A stretch of DNA of 64,000 bases from Thiomonas sp. FB-Cd (lineage in GTDB: Bacteria > Pseudomonadota > Gammaproteobacteria > Burkholderiales > Burkholderiaceae_C). Shown here piece by piece: positions 56,453-64,000 of the stretch. Both the position numbers and the translations under genes were made by a program. The stretch is from positions 496,001 through 560,000 of the forward strand of contig NZ_JPOE01000005.1 of the NCBI RefSeq assembly GCF_000733775.1. The letters are read 5' to 3'. The notes under the pieces are model-generated. The model saw nothing but the letters and a program-made list of their open reading frames with translations, was not told where the DNA came from and searched no databases. How positions within the stretch are numbered: the stretch's first letter is position 1; the number at the start of each line of letters is the position of its first letter.

Positions 56453-57307
56453 ATGGACTACGTGGACCTTGCTTGCGGTGAACGGTGGCCGGCGCTCGGC
56501 CTCGGCACGTGGCACTTCGGCGAGGACGCCCGGCTCCAGGCGCAAGAGGCAGCTTGCGTGCGCGAAGCGCTGGACCTTGGCTATCGGGTGATTGACACCG
56601 CTGAGATGTATGGCGAGGGCGGAGCCGAGCGCATCGTGGGCAAAGCGCTGGCCGACGCCATGCGCGCTGGAGTTGTCAAGCGCGAAAAGGTTTTCATCGT
56701 CAGCAAAGTCTATCCGCACAACGCCAGCTTGCGTGGCGTGCAACTGGCGTGCGATCGAAGCCTACGCCGATTGGGATTGGACCATGTCGACCTGTACCTC
56801 CTGCATTGGCGAGGCAGCGTGCCGCTGGCTGAGACTGTCGATGGCTTCGCACAACTGGCTGCCGCGGGCAAGATTCGCCATTGGGGCGTGAGCAATTTCG
56901 ATCTGGATGACCTGCGCGAATTGATGTGCACGTCGAATGGCACGCAGTGCACGGCGAACCAGGTCTATTACGCAGCCAGCAGCCGCGGCGTGGAGTTTGA
57001 ACTTTTGCCATGGATGCGACAGCACGCGCTGCCCCTCATGGCCTATAGCCCGCTCGACTGTGGCAATCTTGCGCGGGACATGCGGCTGCAGGCGCTTGCC
57101 CAACCGCTCGGTTTGAGCGCTGCGCAACTCGCGCTGGCGTGGGTGTTGCGCCAGCCAGGCGTCATGGCCATCCCGAAGGCAGGCCGACCCGAGCACTTGC
57201 GCGAGAACCTCCGCGCAGCGGAGTTTGCGCTAGCCTCCTCGACCCTCGAAGCGATTGACCAGCTATTCCCTCCGCCCCGTGACAAGCAGACGTTGGCCAT
57301 GATTTGA
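56453..57307 (+). CDS. aldo/keto reductase
   Basis: NADPH-dependent (alpha/beta)8-barrel oxidoreductase, 284 residues. Catalytic tetrad: Asp48, Tyr53, Lys85 and His118 (VIDTAEMYGEG, VSKVYP, YLLHWRG). GVSNFDLDDLREL and the C-terminal VMAIPKAGRPEHLRENL are cofactor blocks. The substrate is unknown. It follows ubiB by 4 bp and is probably co-transcribed, without evidence of a role in ubiquinone synthesis. Confidence 0.92.
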   Translation: MDYVDLACGERWPALGLGTWHFGEDARLQAQEAACVREALDLGYRVIDTAEMYGEGGAERIVGKALADAMRAGVVKREKVFIVSKVYPHNASLRGVQLACDRSLRRLGLDHVDLYLLHWRGSVPLAETVDGFAQLAAAGKIRHWGVSNFDLDDLRELMCTSNGTQCTANQVYYAASSRGVEFELLPWMRQHALPLMAYSPLDCGNLARDMRLQALAQPLGLSAAQLALAWVLRQPGVMAIPKAGRPEHLRENLRAAEFALASSTLEAIDQLFPPPRDKQTLAMI

Positions 57308-57456
57308 GGGCAGCGGCGCCATGGCACCGAGCTTCGCCCGCCAACCCGACATCGGCTTGACCGGGCGGTGTCGATCGCCTGCGCGCTCTCAGTCGCAACG
57401 CCGTGACTGCCCACAAGCGGGCCATGGCTCTGCGCAAAATGGCGATCACAGGGTTC

Positions 57457-60400
57457 CTACATGCTGCGCCTGTATTGGCCTCCGACTTCAAATAAGGCCG
57501 TCGTAATTTGTCCGAGGCTGCATACGCGCACGGCGTCCATGAGCACCGCGAATACGTTGCCATTGTCGATCACGGCCTGCTTGAGGGTCTGCAACATAGT
57601 CGGCCCATCCGCTGCGTGACGGGCACAGAAATCGGCCAAGCGCCCGAGTTGGGATTCCTTCTCCTGCGGGGTGGATCGGGCCAACTCCAGCTTTGTGGGA
57701 ACTGGATCACCGTGCGGATTGATGAAGGTGTTGACGCCGACAATGGGAAGCTCTCCGGAGTGCTTGAGCATTTCATAATGCATGCTCTCCTCCTGAATTT
57801 TGCCGCGCTGATAGCCGGTTTCCATCGCTCCCAATACACCGCCACGTTCAGCGATGGCCTCGAATTCCTTGAGCACGGCTTCTTCGACCAGATCGGTCAA
57901 TTCCTCAATGATGAACGCGCCCTGGTTGGGGTTTTCACACTTGGCCAGGCCCCACTCGCGGTTGATGATGAGTTGGATGGCCATCGCACGACGGACGCTC
58001 TCCTCCGTTGGTGTGGTGATGGCCTCATCGAACGCGTTGGTATGCAAGCTGTTGCAGTTGTCATAGATCGCAATGAGCGCTTGCAGCGTTGTGCGGATGT
58101 CATTGAAGTCAACCTCCTGCGCATGCAGACTGCGACCGCTCGTCTGCACGTGGTACTTGAGCTTCTGGCTTCGTTCGTTGGCGCCGTAGCGGTCGCGCAT
58201 TGCCACGGCCCAGATGCGCCGCGCCACACGGCCAAGCACGCTGTACTCGGGATCCATCCCGTTGCTGAAGAAAAAGCTCAGATTGGGGGCAAAATCGTCA
58301 ACATGCATGCCGCGAGCAAGGTAGGCCTCAACGAAGGTGAATCCGTTGCTCAAGGTGAACGCCAGCTGGCTGATCGGGTTTGCTCCGGCTTCGGCAATGT
58401 GATAGCCGGAAATGCTCACCGAATAAAAGTTGCGGACTTTGTGGTGGATGAAATACTCTTGGATGTCGCCCATGACCTTGAGCGAGAACTCCGTGGAGAA
58501 GATGCAGGTGTTTTGACCCTGGTCTTCCTTCAGGATATCGGCCTGCACCGTACCGCGGACGTTTTCCAGCACCCAGGCACGGATTTTCTGAGCCTCATCA
58601 TCAGTGGGGTCTCGCCGGTTGTCCCGCACGAACTTGTCGAGTTGCTGGTCATTGGCCGCATTGAGAAACATTGCCAGGATGGTGGGGGCAGGACCGTTGA
58701 TGGTCATACTCACCGACGTTGCGGGGTCGCACAGGTCGAAGCCATCGTAGAGCGCCTTCATGTCATCCAAGGTGGCGATCGACACTCCCGAGTTGCCAAC
58801 CTTGCCATAAATGTCTGGCCGCCGGTCCGGGTCTGAGCCATACAGCGTGACTGAATCGAACGCCGTGGATAGTCGCTTTGCCGGCATCCCTTGCGACAAG
58901 AGCTTGAAGCGCCGGTTGGTCCGGAATGCATCACCCTCGCCTGCAAACATCCGGGTCGGGTCCTCGTTCTCACGCTTGAACGCAAAGGTTCCCGCCGTGT
59001 AGGGGAAACTACCCGGCACGTTGTCGAGCATCAGCCACCGCAGCAGTTCGCCGTGGTCGGACCAGCGCGGCAGCACCACCTTGCGGATGCGTGTTCCCGA
59101 CAAGGTCGTGTGAGTCAGCTGGGTGCGGATTTCCTTATCCCGGATTTTCACCACGTACACGTCGTCCGCATAGGCCTGCTGCATTTGCGGCCACATGGCG
59201 AGCAGCTTGCGCGCCTGCGGAAGCATGCGCGCTTCGCGCTGCTCGGCCAGGTCGCTGACAGCCTGCACCGCCGCAGTTTTGTGCGGAATGGCCTCATGCA
59301 GCATGCGCCCCGACTCGCGCAATTGCTGTGCCTCGCGCGCGAGGCGCGTCTGCTCAGCAACGACACGGTGATAGCCGCGGACGGTGTCGGCGATTTCTGC
59401 CAAATAGCGGCTACGCGCCGGCGGCACGATCGGCGTCTGATGGGTGCTGTGGCGGGTCCCCACGCGCGGAAGCCGACCCTGCTGCAAGCGCATGCCCCGA
59501 CTGTGCAGGCCCAGCACGATGGCTTGGTACAGGGCGGTCACCCCGTCATCATTGAACCGGCTCGCCATGGTGCCAAAGACGGGCATGTCCTCAGGCTTCG
59601 CGTTCCATGCCTCGCGGTTGCGCTGGACCTGCTTGGCCACATCGCGCAGCGCGTCCATCGCGCCCTTGCGGTCGAACTTGTTGATCGCGACGAAATCTGC
59701 GAAGTCCAGCATGTCGATTTTCTCGAGCTGACTGGCGGCACCGAATTCTGGAGTCATGACGTACAAGCTCAGGTCCACATGCGCCACGATGGCCGCGTCC
59801 CCTTGCCCGATCCCCGAGGTCTCGACAATGATCAAATCAAACCCCGCAGCTTTGCACGCGGCCACCGCCTCCGGCAGGGCTGTGCTGATTTCCTTGCCCG
59901 CTTCGCGCGTCGCCAGGCTGCGCACGTACACCCCAGCCGAGCCACTGCCGCCCGCGCGCGGCCATGGGCCAATGGCATTCATGCGGATGCGGTCGCCAAG
60001 CAGCGCGCCGCCGGACTTCCGCCGCGACGGATCGATGCTGATCACTGCAATGCGCAGGACGTCATCCTGATCGAGCCGTGCGCGCCGGATGATCTCATCT
60101 ACCAGGCTACTCTTCCCAGCGCCACCAGTACCCGTCACGCCCAACACGATGCCGTGCGCCGCTTCTGCTTGCTCATGCAACGTGCGCACAAGCGCTGGAT
60201 CGGCGACGCCCGCCTCCAACTCGGAGATCAAGCGCGCCAGCGCCTGCTCGTCGTGCCGGATCGCGTCTTGCAAAGTCCCAGAGGGCAGCGATGGCAGCGG
60301 CCTGTCGGCGCGCGCAAGCATGTCGCCAATCATGCCTTGCAAGCCAAGACGCTGCCCATCTTCCGGGCTGTAGATGCGCGCAACACCATAGGCCTGCAAC

Positions 60401-60753
60401 GTGGCAATTTCATCGGGAACAATGACGCCGCCGCCACCTCCGAATACTTGTACGTGCGCCGCGCCAAGGGATCGGAGACGGTCGATCATGTACTGGAAGA
60501 ACTCCACGTGGCCACCCTGGTAGCTGGAGATGGCAATCGCGTGCGCATCTTCCTGGATGGCTGCCGTGACAATTTCGTCCACGGAACGGTTGTGCCCGAG
60601 ATGAATGACTTCGGCGCCCATGGCGATGAGGATGCGGCGCATGATGTTGATCGCCGCATCGTGACCGTCAAACAGCGACGCCGCGGTGACAAAGCGCAGA
60701 CGCCGCTGCGGACGATAGGCAGCCAGGACTTTGGATTCGGAAAGGTCAGTCAT
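57457..60753 (-). CDS. icmF: fused isobutyryl-CoA mutase IcmF (B12 domain, MeaI GTPase, mutase)
   Basis: Adenosylcobalamin enzyme that interconverts isobutyryl-CoA and n-butyryl-CoA, 1098 residues, the usual length. Domains: B12-binding (about 20-150) with LFDGHDAAI, His31 as cobalt ligand; MeaI-like GTPase chaperone (about 200-415) with GTGGAGKS (208-215); CoA mutase barrel (about 530-1098). Substrate block [19 protein letters not shown] differs slightly from the usual FTAGVFPFKR. GGAG lies 6 bases before ATG 60753. It stands alone, with no acyl-CoA dehydrogenase or MerR regulator beside it, but a palindromic operator is upstream. Confidence 0.93.
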   Translation of the reverse strand: MTDLSESKVLAAYRPQRRLRFVTAASLFDGHDAAINIMRRILIAMGAEVIHLGHNRSVDEIVTAAIQEDAHAIAISSYQGGHVEFFQYMIDRLRSLGAAHVQVFGGGGGVIVPDEIATLQAYGVARIYSPEDGQRLGLQGMIGDMLARADRPLPSLPSGTLQDAIRHDEQALARLISELEAGVADPALVRTLHEQAEAAHGIVLGVTGTGGAGKSSLVDEIIRRARLDQDDVLRIAVISIDPSRRKSGGALLGDRIRMNAIGPWPRAGGSGSAGVYVRSLATREAGKEISTALPEAVAACKAAGFDLIIVETSGIGQGDAAIVAHVDLSLYVMTPEFGAASQLEKIDMLDFADFVAINKFDRKGAMDALRDVAKQVQRNREAWNAKPEDMPVFGTMASRFNDDGVTALYQAIVLGLHSRGMRLQQGRLPRVGTRHSTHQTPIVPPARSRYLAEIADTVRGYHRVVAEQTRLAREAQQLRESGRMLHEAIPHKTAAVQAVSDLAEQREARMLPQARKLLAMWPQMQQAYADDVYVVKIRDKEIRTQLTHTTLSGTRIRKVVLPRWSDHGELLRWLMLDNVPGSFPYTAGTFAFKRENEDPTRMFAGEGDAFRTNRRFKLLSQGMPAKRLSTAFDSVTLYGSDPDRRPDIYGKVGNSGVSIATLDDMKALYDGFDLCDPATSVSMTINGPAPTILAMFLNAANDQQLDKFVRDNRRDPTDDEAQKIRAWVLENVRGTVQADILKEDQGQNTCIFSTEFSLKVMGDIQEYFIHHKVRNFYSVSISGYHIAEAGANPISQLAFTLSNGFTFVEAYLARGMHVDDFAPNLSFFFSNGMDPEYSVLGRVARRIWAVAMRDRYGANERSQKLKYHVQTSGRSLHAQEVDFNDIRTTLQALIAIYDNCNSLHTNAFDEAITTPTEESVRRAMAIQLIINREWGLAKCENPNQGAFIIEELTDLVEEAVLKEFEAIAERGGVLGAMETGYQRGKIQEESMHYEMLKHSGELPIVGVNTFINPHGDPVPTKLELARSTPQEKESQLGRLADFCARHAADGPTMLQTLKQAVIDNGNVFAVLMDAVRVCSLGQITTALFEVGGQYRRSM

Positions 60754-60833
60754 GCTGGTCTCCATGGAGTGCCTTCGGCGTGGCGTCGCGTGCCATTGGA
60801 AAGGTAATGGCATTCAACGGTAGTCGCCAACCA

Positions 60834-60849
60834 TTGACGTATACGTCAA
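60834..60849. promoter_or_regulatory. 16-bp perfect palindrome upstream of icmF
   Basis: TTGACGTATACGTCAA lies 80 bp before the icmF start. The ACGT-x-ACGT layout resembles operators of MerR-family regulators of branched-chain acyl-CoA catabolism (LiuR type). Its minus-strand TTGACG could also be a -35 hexamer. Confidence 0.6.
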
Positions 60850-61043
60850 CATCCCAATGTAGCCGATCTGCCGTCGCAGGGCTACAGACTCAGCTCGCCT
60901 TGCTCGGCTGCGCCTTCCTGCGATATGGTCTGGCTCGTCGGCTCGCAGTTTCGCGCCACGCTTCCTCGCCACGCTCGGGTGCCTCGCGCGGCTGCGTCTC
61001 GCTTCGTTCGCTGTGGCCAACTGACGGCAGGACTTGCAGGCGC

Positions 61044-61071
61044 AACAAAAAAACCCGGGCCTAGCCCGGGT
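61044..61071 (-). terminator. strong intrinsic terminator on the minus strand, no gene in front of it
   Basis: ACCCGGGC (61053-61060) pairs with GCCCGGGT (61064-61071) around a 3-base loop; read on the minus strand the hairpin is followed by TTTTTTTGTT. No minus-strand gene lies between it and the insertion sequence to the right. Confidence 0.85.
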
Positions 61072-61156
61072 CAATTGCACACTCCCTAACACAATTTCTG
61101 AAACTCAGTTGATACATTATGATACGTTCGTTGCCATTTGTCTAGCCCCAGCCTTG

Positions 61157-61212
61157 TCCAATGGCAAAGGAGTCTGGACGGGGCGGCGTGATTCCAACGG
61201 CAAAGGAGTCTG
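61157..61212 (+). repeat. two 20-bp direct repeats upstream of the DDE transposase gene
   Basis: TCCAATGGCAAAGGAGTCTG (61157-61176) and TCCAACGGCAAAGGAGTCTG (61193-61212) differ at one base and start 36 bp apart. They are probably transposase-binding sites in the left end of the insertion sequence. I did not find copies beyond the right end of the gene. Confidence 0.6.
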
Positions 61213-61243
61213 AGCGGGAGTTTTAGGGGTCGATCATTGCGGG

Positions 61244-62437
61244 ATGGTGATCGACATGAATACGACAAGGCTGGAGACGATCGGGCAAGTCCGGGAGTTC
61301 CTGGCAGGGATCTGCGACGTTGAGCTGCAGGTCGTTCAGGACGAGGCTGAGCGACGGCGGTTCGTGGAGCGCACGCTGCGTTGGTTCGGCTATTTTCGGC
61401 GGCCTCGCAGCGAGCGCGGCCTGCTGTTCGCCTATGTGCAGCGGGTCTCGGGCTACTCACGTGCCCACGTCATTCGGCTCATTGCGCAGTACCGTGAGAG
61501 CGGCACGCTCGAGCAGCGTGAGCGTGGCACGCGCACGCAATTCCCACGTCGCTACACGGACGAGGATGTCGCACTGCTGGCCGCATTGGACAGCCTGCAC
61601 GACACGCTCTCGGGGGCGGCCACGCGAGCGCTGGCGCAGCGTGCCTGGCGGGTCTATGACGATGCGCGCTACGCACGCTTGGCGCAGATCTCGGTGTCGC
61701 ATCTGTACAACCTGCGTGCAGGCCAGGCGTACCGCGAGCGGCGCCAGACCTGGACGAAGACGCGGCCCAGCCCGGTGGCGATCGCGGTGAGGAAGGCGCC
61801 GGCGCCCAACGGCCTGCCGGGCTACATCCGCATCGATACCGTCCACCAAGGCGATCTGGACGGGCTCAAGGGCGTCTACCACGTCAACGCGGTGGACATC
61901 GTCACCCAGTGGGAGGTCGTGGCCGCCGTCGAGCGCATCAGCGAGGCGTACCTGCTGCCGGTCATTCAGATGCTGCTGGAGAGCTTCCCCTTCGCGATAC
62001 GGGGCTTTCATTCCGATGGCGGCAGCGAGTCCATCAACCGCGACGTGGCCCGCCTGCTCGAGAAGCTGCGCATCGAGTTCACCCGCTCGCGCCCGCGCCA
62101 GACCAACGACAACGCGCTGGCCGAATGCAAGAACGGCGCGGTGGTACGCAAAGTCATGGGTGATGGTCACATCCCGCAGAAGCACGCGACAGCGATCAAC
62201 CGCTTCCACGAGGATGCACTCAATCCCGATCTGAACTTCCACCGGGCCTGCTACTTCGCGGTCGACACGGTGGATGCACGCGGGCGTATCCGCAAGACGT
62301 ACCCGAGCGAGCCGATCATGACGCCGTGGGACCGGCTGCGCTCAATCCCGGACTTCGAGCAGTACCTCAAGCCCGGCATCACCGCCCAGGCAAGCTGCCT
62401 CTTCGCTCCGACGCTAGATGCAGTGCTAGCTCGCTAG
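61244..62437 (+). CDS. DDE-type (rve integrase core) insertion-sequence transposase
   Basis: Transposase of 397 residues. An N-terminal helix-turn-helix region (FAYVQRVSGYSRAHVIRLIA) precedes an integrase-core domain. The DDE acids are in YIRIDTVHQGD, GFHSDGGSESIN and NDNALAECKNG. The frame is intact, so the element may be active. The IS family is uncertain (IS481-like or related). It separates the icmF region from tsdBA. Met5 (61256) is an alternative start. Confidence 0.9.
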   Translation: MVIDMNTTRLETIGQVREFLAGICDVELQVVQDEAERRRFVERTLRWFGYFRRPRSERGLLFAYVQRVSGYSRAHVIRLIAQYRESGTLEQRERGTRTQFPRRYTDEDVALLAALDSLHDTLSGAATRALAQRAWRVYDDARYARLAQISVSHLYNLRAGQAYRERRQTWTKTRPSPVAIAVRKAPAPNGLPGYIRIDTVHQGDLDGLKGVYHVNAVDIVTQWEVVAAVERISEAYLLPVIQMLLESFPFAIRGFHSDGGSESINRDVARLLEKLRIEFTRSRPRQTNDNALAECKNGAVVRKVMGDGHIPQKHATAINRFHEDALNPDLNFHRACYFAVDTVDARGRIRKTYPSEPIMTPWDRLRSIPDFEQYLKPGITAQASCLFAPTLDAVLAR

Positions 62438-62557
62438 CGTCCTCACGCACGGTGTCCAGCTGCAACAGCCGATACATCCCACATACGACTCGAAACAATC
62501 CCGGTGAACTGTCACGTTTACGATGCAACGAGCTAACCCGCAACGGAGATTCACGCC

Positions 62558-63241
62558 ATGACCGCACCGCGCAACCCAAAGCGCATCGTCGCCCTCGCTT
62601 CGGGACTGGCCCTCGCTGCTTATCTGCCCACGGCACTGGCCGCAGCCAGCGCTGCAAATATCGCCACGCACGGCGCGGGCAGCGCAGTTCCTGCTTGCAT
62701 GAGCTGCCACGGTGCGGCCGGCGAAGGCAACGCTGCCGCGGGCTTCCCGCGCTTGGCCGGGCTGCCGGCTGCCTACATCGCGGCGCAATTGCGCGCCTTT
62801 GCGCAAGGCACTCGCAGCAATAGCCTGATGAGCCCGATCGCCAAGGCCATGAGTGATGCACAAATCATCGCGGTGGCCAACTATTACGCCAAGCTGCCGA
62901 AGCCCGTGCAGACCTACGGCCCGATGCCCGCCGCCGCGGCGCTGGGCGAACGCCTGGCTGAACGCGGCGACTGGAGCACGGGCATCCCCTCGTGCTTTCG
63001 ATGCCATGGCCCAGGCGGTATGGGCGTCAGCCCTGATTTTCCGCCCATCGTCGGCCAGCCGGCAAGCTATATCGAAAGCCAGATCAAAGCCTGGAAAGAC
63101 GGCAGCCGGCACAACGATCCGATGGGGCTGATGCACACAGTGGCACTGCGCATGAGCGACGCCGCCACCCAGTCCGTGGCCGCTTGGCTGGCGGCAGAAA
63201 AGCCTGGCGAAGCAGCCAGGTCCGACAAAGCGACGCATTGA
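62558..63241 (+). CDS. tsdB: c4-type dihaem cytochrome, TsdB-like electron acceptor
   Basis: Periplasmic dihaem cytochrome c, 227 residues, with a Sec signal (about 10-29, cut near ALA-A). Haem motifs are CMSCH (Cys47, Cys50, His51) and CFRCH (Cys146, Cys149, His150), each followed by Met candidates (Met91 region; PMGLM). Two repeats of the cytochrome c4 fold are visible. It lies 21 bp before tsdA, the tsdB-tsdA order known from Thiomonas, where TsdB takes electrons from TsdA. GGAG lies 9 bases before the ATG. Confidence 0.85.
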   Translation: MTAPRNPKRIVALASGLALAAYLPTALAAASAANIATHGAGSAVPACMSCHGAAGEGNAAAGFPRLAGLPAAYIAAQLRAFAQGTRSNSLMSPIAKAMSDAQIIAVANYYAKLPKPVQTYGPMPAAAALGERLAERGDWSTGIPSCFRCHGPGGMGVSPDFPPIVGQPASYIESQIKAWKDGSRHNDPMGLMHTVALRMSDAATQSVAAWLAAEKPGEAARSDKATH

Positions 63242-63262
63242 TCGCGCCCCCGGAGATCGCCC

Positions 63263-64000
63263 ATGACCATAAACATCTCACGCCGTCTACTGCACGCGCT
63301 GCTGCCTGGCGCCTTGGCCGTCGCCTTCCTGGCAACTTCCAAAGCCCACGCGGCGGAAGCCGGAGCGCTACCGCAATCGGAGCTCAATTCCGATGCACGA
63401 ACCGGCGCCACGTTCGTGCCCCCAGAAGAATCGCAAATTCCCGAGAACGAGTTCGGCAAAATGGTTCGCCTCGGCCGTGACATCATGCTTGATACGCCCA
63501 AATATGCCAAGGCGTATGTTGGCAACACGCTGAGTTGCGTGAACTGCCACACCGACGCCGGACGCATGGCCGGCTCTGCGCCCCTTTGGGCAGCCTATGT
63601 CAGCTACCCAGCCTACCGAAGCAAAAACAAACGGGTCAACACCTACGAGGAACGGCTGCAAGGGTGCTTTCGCTTCAGCCAAAACGGCAAGGCCCCGCCG
63701 CTGGGCAGCAAGGTATTGGTTGCACTCGAAAGCTACTCTTACTGGTTGGCCAAAGGTTTGCCGACCGATGAGAGCGTCAAGGGCCGAGGTTACCCCGACG
63801 TCGCTGCGCCAGCCGAGGTTCCTAGCTACGCTCGCGGCAAGGCCGTTTATGAAGCCAAGTGCATGGTCTGCCACAACGCCGACGGGCAGGGGCGCGATGT
63901 CGACGGCACGACCGTGTTCCCGCCGCTGTGGGGTGACAGGTCGTTCAACTGGGGCGCAGGCATGGGTAGCTATAAAAACGCCGCAAAATTCATCTGGGCG
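63263..64000 (+). CDS. tsdA: thiosulfate dehydrogenase TsdA, C-terminus beyond window edge
   Basis: Periplasmic dihaem enzyme that oxidises thiosulfate to tetrathionate. 246 residues are visible from ATG 63263 (GGAG site upstream). A Sec signal spans about 7-30 (cut after AHA). Haem motifs are CVNCH (92-96) and CMVCH (200-204). GNTLSCVNCHTDAGR, YPAYRSKN, Cys135 in LQGCFRFSQNGK, and PPLWGDRSFNWGAGM match TsdA; Cys135 corresponds to the unusual Cys ligand of the active-site haem in Allochromatium TsdA. The gene runs off the right edge. Confidence 0.92.
   Translation, partial: MTINISRRLLHALLPGALAVAFLATSKAHAAEAGALPQSELNSDARTGATFVPPEESQIPENEFGKMVRLGRDIMLDTPKYAKAYVGNTLSCVNCHTDAGRMAGSAPLWAAYVSYPAYRSKNKRVNTYEERLQGCFRFSQNGKAPPLGSKVLVALESYSYWLAKGLPTDESVKGRGYPDVAAPAEVPSYARGKAVYEAKCMVCHNADGQGRDVDGTTVFPPLWGDRSFNWGAGMGSYKNAAKFIWA

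Larger units (their letters stand above)
61157..62437 (+). mobile_element. insertion sequence, minimal extent
   Basis: The minimal element runs from the first 20-bp repeat to the transposase stop. I could not identify terminal inverted repeats or a target duplication by eye; true ends probably lie somewhat outside, between 61072 and 61157 on the left and within 62438-62530 on the right. Confidence 0.6.

Noticed and set aside
62427..62438. CTAGC-TC-GCTAG palindrome at the end of the DDE transposase gene, considered as a terminal repeat
   Set aside because: It has no counterpart at the left end and overlaps the stop codon, so it is not supported as an IS end.
1..64000. CRISPR arrays, tRNA or rRNA genes, prophage modules, toxin-antitoxin pairs
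   Set aside because: I found no regularly spaced repeats, no tRNA-like or rRNA-like sequence in the gaps, and no phage or toxin gene families among the coding regions.

Overview
The window is about 64 kb of GC-rich, densely packed chromosome from a betaproteobacterium, most likely of the Burkholderiales. This rests on gene order and family content: a DUF971-ubiE-Tim44-ubiJ-ubiB block, a cysteine-poor DksA, DUF3460-scpA, hslVU, a Kdo hydroxylase beside waaC, and an SAH riboswitch ahead of ahcY. The right edge carries tsdB and the start of tsdA (thiosulfate to tetrathionate), which suggests a sulfur-oxidising, Thiomonas-like organism. The genus is inference. Nearly all of the window is core metabolism; no CRISPR array, prophage, rRNA or tRNA gene was found.

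Layout. 1-6.9 kb (minus strand): an aroG fragment, aspS, a DUF502 membrane protein, a zinc-ribbon protein, a DUF4136 lipoprotein, ttcA, folB and a pteridine-reductase-like SDR. 6.9-17.9 kb: midA and DUF2905, a divergent MFS/LysR pair with a clean inverted-repeat operator, cca, a GGDEF-EAL protein, fadD and mrp. 18-25.3 kb (plus): metG, kdoO, waaC, DUF3460, scpA, panB, panC. 25.4-27.6 kb: a class II aldolase with a TnpB-only IS200/IS605-type element just upstream of its start codon. 27.8-31.7 kb: nadB, an inositol-phosphatase-family gene, amn. 32-38.6 kb: LysR/DUF2917, then the methyl cycle (metF, ahcY with SAH riboswitch, a LysE-type exporter, metK with a structured leader). 38.7-50.6 kb (plus): two tandem lipid A acyltransferases, dapF, DUF484, xerC, rlmI, a CobW GTPase, dksA with an apparent frameshift in its N-terminal tail, an unusual STAS protein, hslV and hslU. 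51-57.3 kb: coaX, then DUF971, ubiE, Tim44-like, ubiJ, ubiB and an aldo/keto reductase. 57.4-64 kb: icmF (fused B12-dependent isobutyryl-CoA mutase) behind a 16-bp palindrome, an orphan terminator, a DDE insertion sequence, tsdB and partial tsdA.

Functional links: metK, ahcY and metF form the SAM/SAH/methyl-folate cycle, with riboswitch control visible at ahcY. panB, panC and coaX supply coenzyme A, used by fadD and icmF. kdoO, waaC and the two acyltransferases build inner-core LPS and lipid A. folB, the SDR and metF are folate genes. ubiE, ubiJ and ubiB make ubiquinone.

I found no convincingly new multi-gene system. The best leads are: the TnpB element whose guide RNA would be templated by the 5' leader of the aldolase gene; the metK leader RNA; the dksA frameshift; and the icmF palindrome beside an orphan terminator and an IS.
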